64,000 nt of DNA from Akkermansia muciniphila (GTDB lineage: Bacteria > Pseudomonadota > Gammaproteobacteria > Burkholderiales > Burkholderiaceae_C). How positions within the stretch are numbered: the first letter of the stretch is position 1; every line of letters starts with the position of its first letter. The notes under the pieces are model-generated. The model saw nothing but the letters and a program-made list of their open reading frames with translations, did no database searches and had not been told where the DNA came from. Made by a program: the position numbers and the translations under genes. This document shows positions 41,214 to 51,177 of the stretch, piece by piece. Where the stretch lies: positions 248,001-312,000 of the forward strand of contig CALQKH020000001.1 of the NCBI GenBank assembly GCA_943331105.2, given 5' to 3'.

Positions 41214-41223
41214 TTCAAATGAG

Positions 41224-41249
41224 AAAAACCCGGGTGCGGCCCGGGTTTT
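41224..41249 (-). terminator. Rho-independent terminator of the sucA-sucB-lpd operon
   Basis: A perfect 10-bp stem (41225-41234 with 41240-41249) has a 5-base loop. On the minus strand it is followed by TTTTTCTC. It lies 61 bases beyond the lpd stop and 11 bases before the zapE start. Confidence 0.8.
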
Positions 41250-41309
41250 CAGGGTGAGTGAACTTTAACCCAACTCACCCGAAACCACAGTTGAGGGCGA
41301 GTCAAGGGC

Positions 41310-42737
41310 TCAGAAGTTCAGGGTCCGTTTGTCCACGGCCAAGGCTGCTTCTTTGGTGGCTTCACTCAAAGATGGGTGAGCATGGCAAATGCGGGCAATG
41401 TCTTCCGCGCTGGCTCGGAATTCCATGGCCACCACGGCCTCGGCGATCAACTCAGAGGCTTGTGGTCCCACGATGTGAACACCCAGGATTCCGTCGGTCT
41501 TGGCATCGGCCAGCATCTTCACCATGCCAGTCGTGTCGCCCAAAGCGCGGGCACGGCCGTTGGCCAAGAATGGGAAAGAGCCCGCTTTGTAAGCCACACC
41601 ATCGGCTTTGAGCTGTTGCTCGGTGCGTCCCACCCAAGCAATCTCGGGGCTGGTGTAGATGACCCAAGGGATGGTGTTGAAGTTGACGTGACCGTGTTGG
41701 CCCGCGATGCGCTCGGCCACCGCCACGCCTTCCTCTTCGGCTTTGTGCGCCAGCATGGGGCCACGCACCACGTCACCCACTGCCCACACGCCGGGCAGGT
41801 TGGTTTTGCAATCCGCGTCCACCACAATCGCACCGCGCTCATCCAGCTGCAGACCCACCGCTTCGGTGTTCAAGCCGATGGTGTTGGGCACCCGGCCGAT
41901 CGAGATGATCAGTTTGTCGGCGTCCAGCGCCACGGCTTCGCCCTTGGCATTGGTGTAGTTGACCGTGACCCCCTTCTTGCCATTGACGATCTCGCCGACT
42001 TTGACGCCCAGCTCGATCTTCAGGCCTTGTTTGTCAAAGGCCTTCTTGGCTTCTTTGGCGATTTGCTCGTCCACCGCGCCCAAAAACGTTGGCAAGCCTT
42101 CCAAGATGGTGACTTCTGCGCCAAGACGACGCCATACAGAGCCCATCTCCAAGCCAATGACGCCAGAACCGATCAAGGCCAGCTTCTTGGGCACAGCGCC
42201 TAAACGCAAAGCACCGTCGTTCGACAAAACATTCACTTCATCAAAAGGTGTTCCGGGCAAGGCACGGGCGTTTGAGCCTGTGGCGATGATGACGTGTTTG
42301 GCCATCAAAGATTCTTCTGTCTTGCCCGCCACGTTGACGGTGTAGCCCCCATCGGCTTTGCCGGCGAAACTGCCGCGACCGTGGAAAAAGGTGACCTTGT
42401 TCTTTTTCAGCAAATACAAGATGCCATCGTTGTTTTGTTTCACCACGGTATCTTTGCGGGCAATCATCTTGGCCACGTCGATCTTCACACCGGTGGCGCT
42501 GATGCCGTGCTCGGCAAAGTGATGGTTGGCGTGGTCAAAGTGCTCACTCGACTGCAACAACGCTTTGGAGGGTATGCAACCCACGTTGGTGCATGTACCG
42601 CCGGGCGCCGGGCCACCGGCTGCATTTTTCCACTCGTCGATACAAGCGACTTGGAAACCGAGTTGGGCGGCACGAATGGCCGCAATGTAGCCACCGGGAC
42701 CACCGCCGATGACGACGACGTCAAATTGTTTGCTCAT
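41310..42737 (-). CDS. lpdA: Dihydrolipoyl dehydrogenase (E3)
   Basis: The flavoprotein E3 reoxidises dihydrolipoyl groups of 2-oxoglutarate (and possibly pyruvate) dehydrogenase with NAD+. The 475-residue protein has the FAD motif [16 protein letters not shown], redox-active Cys49 and Cys54 in [15 protein letters not shown], and an NAD-binding [15 protein letters not shown]. The C-terminal catalytic His region is [15 protein letters not shown]. The ORF extends 15 codons further, but the ATG at MSKQFDVV is the family start. It is the third gene of the operon; an intercistronic hairpin precedes it. Confidence 0.97.
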   Translation of the reverse strand: MSKQFDVVVIGGGPGGYIAAIRAAQLGFQVACIDEWKNAAGGPAPGGTCTNVGCIPSKALLQSSEHFDHANHHFAEHGISATGVKIDVAKMIARKDTVVKQNNDGILYLLKKNKVTFFHGRGSFAGKADGGYTVNVAGKTEESLMAKHVIIATGSNARALPGTPFDEVNVLSNDGALRLGAVPKKLALIGSGVIGLEMGSVWRRLGAEVTILEGLPTFLGAVDEQIAKEAKKAFDKQGLKIELGVKVGEIVNGKKGVTVNYTNAKGEAVALDADKLIISIGRVPNTIGLNTEAVGLQLDERGAIVVDADCKTNLPGVWAVGDVVRGPMLAHKAEEEGVAVAERIAGQHGHVNFNTIPWVIYTSPEIAWVGRTEQQLKADGVAYKAGSFPFLANGRARALGDTTGMVKMLADAKTDGILGVHIVGPQASELIAEAVVAMEFRASAEDIARICHAHPSLSEATKEAALAVDKRTLNF

Positions 42738-42752
42738 GAGAAATGCCTTTTG

Positions 42753-42780
42753 GATGAAAAACGCCCCCTGGGTAGGGGGC
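42753..42780 (-). terminator. Terminator-like hairpin between sucB and lpd
   Basis: On the minus strand GCCCCCT-ACCC-AGGGGGC (42763-42780) is followed by GTTTTTCATCC. The 7-bp GC stem plus five T has the form of an intrinsic terminator, located 17 bases after the sucB stop and 25 bases before lpd. It may attenuate lpd or stabilise the sucAB message. Confidence 0.6.
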
Positions 42781-42797
42781 ATTCAAAACAAGGAGTT

Positions 42798-44048
42798 TTA
42801 GATATCGAACAGCAAGCGGGCTGGGTCTTCCAGCGCCTCTTTCATGGCGACCAGGCCCAGCACGGCTTCACGGCCGTCGATGATGCGGTGGTCATACGAC
42901 ATTGCAAAGTAGTTCATGGGGCGAACCACGACTTGACCGTTTTCAACCATGGCACGGTCTTTGGTCGCGTGCACGCCCAAAATAGCCGATTGGGGTGGGT
43001 TGATGATGGGGGTGGACATCATCGAGCCGAAAGTACCGCCGTTCGAGATCGAAAAGGTGCCGCCGGTCATCTCTTCGATGCCCAGCTTGCCGTCTTTGGC
43101 TTTTTGGCCAAACTCGGCAATTTTCTTTTCGATGTCGGCAAAGCTCATTTGGTCGGCATTGCGCAGGATGGGCACCACCAAGCCGCGTGGCGAACCGACC
43201 GCGATACCGATGTCGAAATAGCCGTGGTAGACGATGTCGTTGCCGTCCACCGAAGCGTTGAGCACCGGGAACTTCTTCAGAGCGTGCACAGCGGCCTTGA
43301 CGAAAAAGCTCATGAAGCCCAACTTGCAGCCATGTTCCTTCTCGAAACGATCTTGCATGCGCTTGCGCATGTCCATGACCGGGGCCATGTTGATCTCGTT
43401 GAAGGTGGTCAAAATGGCGTTGGTCGACTGCGACTGCAGCAAACGCTCGGCCACGCGGGCACGCAGACGCGTCATGGGCACGCGCTGCTCTGGGCGGTCG
43501 CCCAGGTTGACGGCGGGTGCTGCCACTTGGACCAAGGTCTTGGTTGGCACGCCTGTGGGGATCACAGCGGCTGTTGACTTGACGCCGCCGGCCACGGCTG
43601 ACAAAACGTCGCCCTTGGTCACGCGGCCATCTTTGCCGGTGCCGGGAACCGAGCCAGCGGCCAGGCTGTTGTCGGCCATCAACTTGGCTGCTGCAGGCAT
43701 GGCCACACCGGCCATGCTGGTGCTAGCCACCGCAGGTGCAGCTGCCGCTGCTGGGGCCGATGCTGCGGCAGGAGCGGCTGCTGCAGGTGCAGCTGAGGCC
43801 ACTTTGCCATCGGTGTCGATGCGAGCAATCAACTGCTCGGCCGTGACCGTACCACCATCACCCACCAGTATTTCAGACAAAACACCGGCCGAGGGGGCGG
43901 GTACTTCGAGCACCACCTTGTCGGTTTCGATCTCGATCAGGATCTCATCCGCCGCAACGGTGTCGCCGACTTTTTTCTTCCACTGCAGCATGGTGGCTTC
44001 CGCCACGGACTCGGACAGTTGAGGGACTTTGACTTCTACGATAGCCAT
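42798..44048 (-). CDS. sucB: Dihydrolipoyl succinyltransferase, E2 of 2-oxoglutarate dehydrogenase
   Basis: E2 passes the succinyl group from E1 to CoA. The 416-residue protein has one lipoyl domain (lipoyl Lys44 in [14 protein letters not shown]) and an Ala-rich swinging linker around residues 84-115. A peripheral-subunit-binding domain ([20 protein letters not shown]) follows. The acyltransferase domain ends with the catalytic His in [13 protein letters not shown]. It lies between sucA and lpd with short gaps. Confidence 0.97.
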   Translation of the reverse strand: MAIVEVKVPQLSESVAEATMLQWKKKVGDTVAADEILIEIETDKVVLEVPAPSAGVLSEILVGDGGTVTAEQLIARIDTDGKVASAAPAAAAPAAASAPAAAAAPAVASTSMAGVAMPAAAKLMADNSLAAGSVPGTGKDGRVTKGDVLSAVAGGVKSTAAVIPTGVPTKTLVQVAAPAVNLGDRPEQRVPMTRLRARVAERLLQSQSTNAILTTFNEINMAPVMDMRKRMQDRFEKEHGCKLGFMSFFVKAAVHALKKFPVLNASVDGNDIVYHGYFDIGIAVGSPRGLVVPILRNADQMSFADIEKKIAEFGQKAKDGKLGIEEMTGGTFSISNGGTFGSMMSTPIINPPQSAILGVHATKDRAMVENGQVVVRPMNYFAMSYDHRIIDGREAVLGLVAMKEALEDPARLLFDI

Positions 44049-44091
44049 GTTGATTTCTCTTTAAAGGTTAAACGCCAGTTTGTTCTTGGGA

Positions 44092-46959
44092 TCACTTGCT
44101 CAACACAAAGCCCTTGAGCTTTGAGAAGGCCGCTTCGATCAATGCTTTTTGCTGGTCCTGATGCAGGTGCGAATAACCCACGGCAGGCGATGCGGAGGCT
44201 GCGCGTCCGGCATAACCGAGGCGCTGACCGCTTTGCATGTTTTCGTGGATGTTGTGCTGGATGAAGAACCAAGCGCCTTGGTTCTGTGGCTCATCCTGAC
44301 ACCACACCACATCGGTGGCGTTCGGGTACTTTTTGAGTTCTGCGGCAAACGCCTTGTGCGGGAACGGATACAGCTGCTCCACACGGACGATGGCGGTGTC
44401 ATCGGCGCCTTTGGCTTCGCGGTGTTTGACAAGGTCGTAATAAACTTTGCCTGAACAGGCGATCACGCGCTTGACCTTGTCAGCCTTGATGTCCTTGGTC
44501 TCACCAATCACGGTTTGGAAACTGCCTTTGGTGAACTCGGAAACTGGCGATGTCGCGTCTTTGTTGCGCAACAGCGACTTCGGGGTGAAGATCACCAGCG
44601 GCTTGCGCAAATCGCGCACCATCTGGCGGCGCAGCACATGGAAGATCTGGCTGGCGGTGGTGGGCTGAACCAACTGCATGTTGGTGTCGGCTGCCAACTG
44701 CATGAAGCGCTCCACGCGGGCCGAACTGTGCTCTGGGCCTTGGCCTTCGTAGCCATGCGGCAGCATCAAGGTGATGCCGTTGACACGGCCCCACTTGACT
44801 TCGCCCGAAGCGATGAACTGGTCAATCACCACTTGAGCGCCGTTGGCAAAATCACCGAACTGGGCCTCCCAAACCACCAAGGTATTGGGGTCGTTGGAGG
44901 CATAGCCATATTCATAGGCCAGAACCGCTTCCTCGGACAAGATCGAGTCAATGACCACAAATGGGGCTTGCTTGTCAGACACATTTTGCAGAGCCACATA
45001 AGAGCCGGTGTCCCACTTTTCACGCTTTTGATCGTGAATGACCGCATGACGGTGGGTGAATGTGCCACGGCCGCAATCTTCGCCCGACAAACGCACGGGG
45101 TAACCACTGGCCACCAGCGAGGCAAAAGCCATGTGCTCGCCCATACCCCAATCGACGGGGATGTCGCCGCGACCCATTGCGGCGCGGTCATCGTAGACTT
45201 TTTTGACCAGTTGGTGCGGCGTGACGGACTCAGGAATGGTCGAAATTTTCTCGGCCAGGCGCTTCCAGTCTGACGGTGGAATCGAGGTGTCGCCCGCATC
45301 GGTCCATTTTTTACCCATGAAGGGCGCCCAGTCCACGGTGAACTGGGTTTTGAAATTGGTCAACACAGGTTCGGTCGTGTTTTTGCCCGCATCCAAAGCA
45401 GCGCGGTAAGCCTTCGCCATGTCGTCACCCAAGCTGTCGCCCAAACCTTGCGCTGTGAGTTTGTCTGCAAACAGCTTGCGTGTGCCGGGGTGCGCCGCAA
45501 TTTTTTTGTACATCAGAGGCTGCGTCAACGCGGGGGTGTCCTGCTCGTTGTGGCCCAGTTTGCGGAAACACACCACGTCCAGCACCACGTCCTTGCGGAA
45601 GGTCATGCGGTATTCCAGCGCGAGCTGTGTGGCCATGACCACGGCTTCTGGGTCGTCACCGTTGACGTGCAACACAGGCGCTTCGACCATCTTGACGATG
45701 TCAGTACAAAAAACGCTCGAACGCATGTCACGCGGGTCAGATGTGGTGAAACCAATCTGGTTGTTGATGATGATGTGCACCGTGCCACCGGTGGAATAGC
45801 CACGGGTTTGGGCCAGCGCAAACGTTTCCTGGTTGACACCTTGGCCACCAAAGGCTGCGTCACCGTGCACCAAAACGGGCAAGACTTGCTTGCCCAGTGG
45901 ATCGCCACGGCGGTCCATGCGGGCACGCACTGAGCCTTCAACCACCGGGTTCACGATTTCCAAGTGGGAGGGATTGAAAGCCAGCGACAAGTGCACAGGG
46001 CCTCCGGCCGTGTTCACGTCCGAGCTGAAGCCCTGGTGGTACTTCACGTCACCCGCAGGCAACTCCTCGGGGGCGGTGTGGTCGAATTCGGCAAACAGGT
46101 CGGCGGGCAGCTTGCCCATGGTGTTGACCAAAACGTTCAAGCGGCCACGGTGAGCCATGCCGATCACGACTTCTTGCACGCCCTGAGCGCCAGCTGACTG
46201 GATCAACTCGTCCATGGCCGCAATGAAGCTCTCGCCGCCTTCGAGCGAAAAGCGCTTTTGGCCCACGTATTTGGTGTGCAGATAACGCTCCAAGCCCTCG
46301 GCCGCGGTCAAGCGGTCAAGAATTTGTTTTTTCTTGTCGGCCGTGAAGTTGGGCTTGCTGCGGATGCTTTCGAGCTTTTGCTGCCACCAGCGCTTTTCAG
46401 CCTGCTCGGTGGTGTACATGTACTCAGCACCCAGCGTACCGCAATAGGTCTCGCGCAGCGCATTGAGCAGCTCGCGCAAAGACATGTTGTTTTTGCCGAA
46501 AAAGGTGTTGCTGGTGTCGAAGACGGTTTCCTGGTCGGCATCCGAAAAGCCGTAGAAAGCCGGATCGAGGTCGGGAATGTGGGGGCGCTCGGTGCGCTTC
46601 AAGGGGTCCAGATCGGCCCAGCGCTGACCGACGTTGCGGTAAGCGGCAATGAGCTGCTGAACGGCTGTGCGCTTGCGGCCCATCTCGACGTTTTCGCTGG
46701 CCATGACCACTTTGGTGCCACCGGCCTTGGCGCGTTCGGCAAAAGCATTGATGACGGGCAAATGGGGAACATCTTTGGCATTGGAGCCATCGAGAGCGGG
46801 GACATGTTGGAGGGCGTCAAAATACTCGCGCCAGGAGTCAGGCACGCTGCCTGGGTTGGCCAGGTAGTTCTCATACATCTCTTCGACGTATGGGCCGTTG
46901 CCTCCGAAAAGGTGGGTGTTGCCTGAATAGGCAGCGTAGACGGAATTAGTCTCGCTCAT
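44092..46959 (-). CDS. sucA: 2-Oxoglutarate dehydrogenase E1 component
   Basis: The thiamine-diphosphate E1 decarboxylates 2-oxoglutarate in the TCA cycle. The 955-residue protein begins MSETNSVYAAYSGNTHLFGG and has the expected length. Landmarks are YEEMYENYLANPGSVPDSWR-like N-terminal residues, GMAHRGRLNVLVN, HGDAAFGGQGVNQET and LLPHGYEGQGPEHSSARVER. GGAGG lies about ten bases before the ATG. First gene of the operon, with a candidate promoter at 47081-47108. Confidence 0.98.
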   Translation of the reverse strand: MSETNSVYAAYSGNTHLFGGNGPYVEEMYENYLANPGSVPDSWREYFDALQHVPALDGSNAKDVPHLPVINAFAERAKAGGTKVVMASENVEMGRKRTAVQQLIAAYRNVGQRWADLDPLKRTERPHIPDLDPAFYGFSDADQETVFDTSNTFFGKNNMSLRELLNALRETYCGTLGAEYMYTTEQAEKRWWQQKLESIRSKPNFTADKKKQILDRLTAAEGLERYLHTKYVGQKRFSLEGGESFIAAMDELIQSAGAQGVQEVVIGMAHRGRLNVLVNTMGKLPADLFAEFDHTAPEELPAGDVKYHQGFSSDVNTAGGPVHLSLAFNPSHLEIVNPVVEGSVRARMDRRGDPLGKQVLPVLVHGDAAFGGQGVNQETFALAQTRGYSTGGTVHIIINNQIGFTTSDPRDMRSSVFCTDIVKMVEAPVLHVNGDDPEAVVMATQLALEYRMTFRKDVVLDVVCFRKLGHNEQDTPALTQPLMYKKIAAHPGTRKLFADKLTAQGLGDSLGDDMAKAYRAALDAGKNTTEPVLTNFKTQFTVDWAPFMGKKWTDAGDTSIPPSDWKRLAEKISTIPESVTPHQLVKKVYDDRAAMGRGDIPVDWGMGEHMAFASLVASGYPVRLSGEDCGRGTFTHRHAVIHDQKREKWDTGSYVALQNVSDKQAPFVVIDSILSEEAVLAYEYGYASNDPNTLVVWEAQFGDFANGAQVVIDQFIASGEVKWGRVNGITLMLPHGYEGQGPEHSSARVERFMQLAADTNMQLVQPTTASQIFHVLRRQMVRDLRKPLVIFTPKSLLRNKDATSPVSEFTKGSFQTVIGETKDIKADKVKRVIACSGKVYYDLVKHREAKGADDTAIVRVEQLYPFPHKAFAAELKKYPNATDVVWCQDEPQNQGAWFFIQHNIHENMQSGQRLGYAGRAASASPAVGYSHLHQDQQKALIEAAFSKLKGFVLSK

Positions 46960-47080
46960 ATTTCGCTGACCTCCGTTCCCCTCAGGGAAACATTAGTTGG
47001 TTGAGAATTACCTTCCGCGACACGGCTGAACCGGTTGGCGGATGCGACTGTGGCATGGGAAGGGCCTGAGTACAACGCAC

Positions 47081-47108
47081 ATTGTGCCACGCCTTGCCCA
47101 ACCGCCAA
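47081..47108 (-). promoter_or_regulatory. Candidate sigma-70 promoter for sucA-sucB-lpd
   Basis: The minus strand reads TTGGCG (47103-47108), 16 bases, CACAAT (47081-47086). Both hexamers match consensus at four of six positions. It lies in the only long gap (216 bases) between prpE and sucA, about 115 bases from the sucA start. Confidence 0.3.
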
Positions 47109-47144
47109 CTTACATAACGCTTATAGGGATATGACGTTGGGATC

Positions 47145-47166
47145 AAAAAACCCCGCCAAGGCGGGG
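47145..47166 (-). terminator. Rho-independent terminator of prpE
   Basis: CCCCGC (47151-47156) pairs with GCGGGG (47161-47166) across a 4-base loop. On the minus strand six T follow immediately. It lies ten bases past the prpE stop. Confidence 0.8.
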
Positions 47167-47175
47167 TCAGAAGGA

Positions 47176-49074
47176 TCAGCCCTTGATCAGCTCAACGATC
47201 TGCTGCAAAGCAGCCGGATCGTCCATGGTGGTCAAATCACCAGGGTCCCGGCCCTCGGCCACAGCCTGAATGGCCCGGCGCAGCAGCTTGCCGCTTCGGG
47301 TTTTGGGCAAAGCGGACACGAAGAACACCCTTGAAGGCCTGGCCACTGCACCCAATTGTGAGTCCACGACTTTCATGACTTCGCACTCCAACTTGAGGCG
47401 AGCGGCTGCATCCGTCAAACCAGAGGTGTCCTTGGCAATGGCAAAAGCCATGGCCACCTGCCCTTTGAGCTGGTCGGCCACACCCACCACCGCCACTTCG
47501 GCGACGTTGGGGTGACTGGAAATGCTCTCCTCAATCTCACGAGTACCCAAGCGGTGCCCAGCCACGTTGATCACATCATCGGTACGGCCAAGAATGAAGT
47601 AATAACCATCTTCGTCTCGAACCGCCCAGTCGAAGGTGCTGTAGACCAGCTTGCCCGGCACCGTTTTCCAGTAAGTTTTGACAAACCGTGCATCATCGCC
47701 CCAAATGGTTTGCAGGTTGCCGGGTGGCAATGGGCCTTCAATCGTCAAAACGCCCTTTTGGTTGGCGCCGGTCAGCTCTTCGCCGGTTTGGTCATCCACC
47801 AACTTGACGTTGTAGCCATAAATGGCCTTGCCGGGCGAGCCAAACTTGCTGGGCGCTTTTTCAACGCCATTGCAAATGCTCAAGATGGGCCAGCCAGTCT
47901 CGGTCTGCCAATAATTGTCGATGATGGCTTTGCCATTCAAGCCTTCAGAAATCCACTTGGCCGTGGGCTCGTCCAGCGGCTCACCGGCCAAGAACAAGGC
48001 TTGCAAACTGGACAAATCGTATTTGCTGAGCAATGCCGGGTCTTGTTTTTTGAGCACCCGAATGGCCGTGGGCGCGCTGAACATGACATTGACTTTGTAC
48101 TTCTCGACCAAGCTCCACCAAATACCGCCGTCTGGGCGGATCGGCAGTCCTTCATAAAGGACAGTGGCCATGCCGCCAATCAGCGGGCCATAAATGATGT
48201 AGCTGTGGCCCACCACCCAACCGATGTCGCTGGTGCAAAAGAAGGTGCCACCCGGCTTGCCTTCAAACACATGCGGCATGCTGGCTGCCAGAGCCACGGT
48301 GTAGCCGCCGGTATCGCGCTGAACGCCCTTGGGTTTGCCGGTCGTGCCCGATGTATACAAGGTGTAGCTGGGGTGGGTGGATTCGACCCACTCACAAGGC
48401 ACGACCGCATCCATGTGCTTGGCACGCTCCGTGGCATAGTCCACGTCACGCAAGGCCACAGGCGTGAAAGCAGCGAGGTGGCGATCCACCATGATCACAT
48501 TGGCGGGCTTGTGTGCAGACAACTGGATGGCTTCGTCCAGCAAGGGCTTGTAGGGCACCACCTTGCCACCCCGAGAACCGGCATCAGCGCTGATGATGAC
48601 CTTGGGCGAAGCGTCTTCGATGCGGGTGGCCAAAGAATGGGAGGCGAAACCACCAAACACCACCGAATGGATGGCTCCCAAACGCACGCAAGCCAGCATG
48701 GCAAAAGCAGCCTCCGCAATCATGGGCATGTAAATCAACACGCGGTCGCCCTTGACCACGCCCAAATCTTGCAAAACAGCGGCCATGCGCTGCACCTCGG
48801 CATGCAAATCGCGGTAGGTGTAGGTCTTTTCCTGGTTCGTCTCGGTCGAAACAAAGATCAAGGCCGGCTGGTCGGCGCGCTCTGCCAAGTGGCGGTCCAC
48901 CGCGTTGTGGCACAGATTGGTCTGGCCCCCTACAAACCATTTTGCAAATGGTGGATGGCTGTAGTCACAAATTTGCTGCGGCTGGACTTTCCAGTCCACC
49001 AATTTGGCTTGCTCGGCCCAAAAAGCATCACGATCATGGATAGATCGCGCGTGGAAATCAGCAAAATTGCCCAT
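47176..49074 (-). CDS. prpE: Propionate-CoA ligase PrpE (AMP-forming acyl-CoA synthetase)
   Basis: An ANL-superfamily enzyme of 632 residues that activates propionate (or acetate) through an acyl-AMP. Motifs visible are YTSGTTGKPKGVQRDTGGY (A3), QTETGWP (A5), GRTDDVINVAGHRLGTREIE (A8) and the acetylatable Lys in TRSGKLLRR (A10). DYSHPPFAKWFVGGQTNLCH and the length match PrpE better than the approximately 650-residue AcsA, but acetate use is possible. No prpBC (methylcitrate) genes are adjacent. A possible partner upstream is the isochorismatase-like gene, 117 bases away. Confidence 0.9.
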   Translation of the reverse strand: MGNFADFHARSIHDRDAFWAEQAKLVDWKVQPQQICDYSHPPFAKWFVGGQTNLCHNAVDRHLAERADQPALIFVSTETNQEKTYTYRDLHAEVQRMAAVLQDLGVVKGDRVLIYMPMIAEAAFAMLACVRLGAIHSVVFGGFASHSLATRIEDASPKVIISADAGSRGGKVVPYKPLLDEAIQLSAHKPANVIMVDRHLAAFTPVALRDVDYATERAKHMDAVVPCEWVESTHPSYTLYTSGTTGKPKGVQRDTGGYTVALAASMPHVFEGKPGGTFFCTSDIGWVVGHSYIIYGPLIGGMATVLYEGLPIRPDGGIWWSLVEKYKVNVMFSAPTAIRVLKKQDPALLSKYDLSSLQALFLAGEPLDEPTAKWISEGLNGKAIIDNYWQTETGWPILSICNGVEKAPSKFGSPGKAIYGYNVKLVDDQTGEELTGANQKGVLTIEGPLPPGNLQTIWGDDARFVKTYWKTVPGKLVYSTFDWAVRDEDGYYFILGRTDDVINVAGHRLGTREIEESISSHPNVAEVAVVGVADQLKGQVAMAFAIAKDTSGLTDAAARLKLECEVMKVVDSQLGAVARPSRVFFVSALPKTRSGKLLRRAIQAVAEGRDPGDLTTMDDPAALQQIVELIKG

Positions 49075-49191
49075 GAAAGTCTCCTGTTTACCGGCTAAGT
49101 CAATGCGTCTGAACGAAAGGGGCGCACATGCCCCCCCTCTTCTGAATTCATAATTATGGCCAAACGACTTGCTGGAAGCTGACTCAAAGAC

Positions 49192-49797
49192 TCATTTAAA
49201 AAGGTTTTGCAGCAGCTTGAAGTCAGGGTGCTCAGCTGTGCGGACCCATTCAAAAGCCACCATCTCGGAGGTGACCAATTCAGCCCCAGCCCCCGCCAAG
49301 CGGTCATAGGCGGCATCCCGGTTGCGCTCGGTGCGCGAACTGCAGGCATCGGTCACTACCCATACTTCGTATTCATCTTCCAACAAATCAAGGGCTGTTT
49401 GGAGCAGGCAAATATGCGCCTCACAACCCGCCAAGACAATGGTTTGACGCGCTTGGGCAGCCGTCTGGGGTTTTTGCAAATGGCGAGGCAGGCTGCGGGC
49501 GTTGCCGCGAGGCGATTGAACGGGTTCGGGTTTCAACCACTCGCCAAGGCCTTCTTCGACCGCGCTGAAATGCATCTTGGCCAAAATCTGTTGACAGTGG
49601 TTTCGGATGTCGGGGGGCATCTCGCCCAAGCGAGAGGGGTTTTGCTCCGTGCCCCAGGTCGGCACCTGCAACGCTTTGGCCAAAGTGGCCAGTCGCGCAG
49701 CATTGGCCCACACCCCATCGGCATCCAGCATCGCAGGCTTCAAGCGCGCTTGAAAATCCACCAACACCAACTGACTCTCGTCCACTTGCATCAACAT
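49192..49797 (-). CDS. Isochorismatase-like cysteine hydrolase
   Basis: A 201-residue member of the cysteine hydrolase/isochorismatase-like family (YcaC type). The triad is visible as Asp14 (LVLVDFQ), Lys74 (ILAKMHFSA) and Cys125 (VLAGCEAHICLLQ). Substrate cannot be inferred; relatives act on small amides or are uncharacterised. GAGG lies about eight bases before the ATG at 49797, and an upstream extension to 49884 looks non-coding. Divergent from the NlpC/P60 gene. Confidence 0.85.
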   Translation of the reverse strand: MLMQVDESQLVLVDFQARLKPAMLDADGVWANAARLATLAKALQVPTWGTEQNPSRLGEMPPDIRNHCQQILAKMHFSAVEEGLGEWLKPEPVQSPRGNARSLPRHLQKPQTAAQARQTIVLAGCEAHICLLQTALDLLEDEYEVWVVTDACSSRTERNRDAAYDRLAGAGAELVTSEMVAFEWVRTAEHPDFKLLQNLFK

Positions 49798-49921
49798 CGT
49801 TCGTCCTCGGTAAATTGTGGATGGATTGTCGCAGCACAACTGAGCACTATCGCCAAGACTTGGCCTGGCCCAATTTGCACCCAATCAAGTGCACGGGCCA
49901 CATCCGTTATGCTCAAAGCTT

Positions 49922-50473
49922 ATGCGATGGAAGTTCCTATTTTTAGCCGGCTTGTTTTTAAGCGCTCCCTCTTGGTCTGCCCCTTCCGACGAAGCGGTGG
50001 TCACTGCGCTGCCTGACAAAGGCTTTGTATCGCAAATCACTGGTCAACTGAGCTTGGCCAAAGACAAGGCGAGCGATCAAGCAACAGGCATGGTCATCCA
50101 GGCGATGAGCCTCTTGGGCGTTCCCTACCGACGGGGCGGCAACACCGAAAGCACCGGTTTTGACTGCAGTGGATTTGTCCGTCACCTCTATGAAAAGTCG
50201 GTGGGCCGCCTGTTGCCGCGACGCGCTGAAGAACAAGCACGCGCCACACAAGTGATCGACAAAGAAGAACTGAAACCCGGTGATCTGGTTTTCTTCAACA
50301 CCATGCGCCGAGCATTCAGCCATGTCGGAATTTATGTCGGTGATGGCCAATTCATCCACTCACCCCGTGCTGGCAAATCCGTGCAGGTAGAAGACATGCG
50401 CAGCGCCTACTGGCAAAAAAGGTTCAACGGCGCACGCCGTGTCCCCCTCGACACTGAAAACGCCAAACCATGA
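49922..50473 (+). CDS. Secreted NlpC/P60 peptidoglycan endopeptidase
   Basis: An NlpC/P60 peptidase cleaves peptide stems of peptidoglycan. The 183-residue precursor has a signal peptide (WKFLFLAGLFLSAPSWS, cleavage after SWSA). The catalytic Cys82 is in FDCSGFVRHLY, His134 in AFSHVGIYVG and the third polar residue, His146, in FIHSPRAG. LGVPYRRGGNTE is the usual entry motif. The ATG at 49922 fits the signal peptide; a GTG at 49889 is less likely. The stop overlaps the VOC gene start as ATGA. Confidence 0.9.
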   Translation: MRWKFLFLAGLFLSAPSWSAPSDEAVVTALPDKGFVSQITGQLSLAKDKASDQATGMVIQAMSLLGVPYRRGGNTESTGFDCSGFVRHLYEKSVGRLLPRRAEEQARATQVIDKEELKPGDLVFFNTMRRAFSHVGIYVGDGQFIHSPRAGKSVQVEDMRSAYWQKRFNGARRVPLDTENAKP

Positions 50474-51177
50474 AAACCCAAATTGACCACCTCGTGGTGA
50501 TGGCTCCTTCTTTGGACGTGGGCGTGCAATGGTGCGAAGCCACCTTGGGCATCACCCCTTCTGCTGGTGGCGAACACGAAAAATACGGCACCCACAACCG
50601 CCTCTTCAAAATCGCCACACCCCAATTTCCTTTGGCCTATTTTGAAATCATTGCCATCAACCCCGAAGCCGTGATTCCCAAGCGGCTGCAGGTCACACGC
50701 TGGTTTGACATGGATGACGCAGTCTTGCAAAAAACCATTGCCCAAGAACCACGCTTGGTGCACTTTGTCAGCAGCACCGATGACATCAAGGCCGCGCGCC
50801 ACGCCTTGCGAACCCAAGGTATTGAGCGCGGGCAAGTGGTGCATGCCAGTCGCAAATCAAGCAAGGGCATGCTCCACTGGCAAATCACCGTGCGCGAGGA
50901 TGGCGAGCGCCTGTTCAACGGCTGCTTGCCCACTTTGATTCAATGGGGCAAACCCGATGCCGCAGAACCCTTGCGCTTGCACCCGCGCAACAGCTTGCCC
51001 CGCTCTGGTGTGACTTTGCAAAGCCTGACCCTTCACCACCCCAGCGGCCCCAAACTGCAGACCGCACTGGATGCCGTTGGCCTGACGGGTGTGGAGGTCT
51101 TGACGGGACCCGCCAATTTGGTGGCCACCCTGCAAACGCCCAAGGGCTTGGTACAACTGCAAAGCTTGGGCGCTTGA
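50470..51177 (+). CDS. VOC/glyoxalase-like domain protein
   Basis: A 235-residue protein with a glyoxalase_3-like (VOC) fold: MKTQIDHLVVMAPSLDVGVQ, GEHEKYGTHNRLFKI and YFEIIAINPEA. A second half-domain runs from LQSLTLHHPSGPKLQTALDA. His7 and Glu58-type metal ligands are plausible but not certain. Substrate unknown. It is translationally coupled to the NlpC/P60 gene, an unexplained pairing. Its stop touches the stop of the convergent MFS gene. Confidence 0.82.
   Translation: MKTQIDHLVVMAPSLDVGVQWCEATLGITPSAGGEHEKYGTHNRLFKIATPQFPLAYFEIIAINPEAVIPKRLQVTRWFDMDDAVLQKTIAQEPRLVHFVSSTDDIKAARHALRTQGIERGQVVHASRKSSKGMLHWQITVREDGERLFNGCLPTLIQWGKPDAAEPLRLHPRNSLPRSGVTLQSLTLHHPSGPKLQTALDAVGLTGVEVLTGPANLVATLQTPKGLVQLQSLGA

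Noticed and set aside
47176..49074. Calling the acyl-CoA synthetase acetyl-CoA synthetase (AcsA)
   Set aside because: Length and N-terminal motif fit PrpE better, although acetate activity remains possible.
47512..49098. A 528-codon open frame on the + strand opposite prpE
   Set aside because: It is an antisense shadow of the well-conserved prpE; its translation has no recognisable domain and is rich in His, Gln and Gly as expected for a mirror frame.
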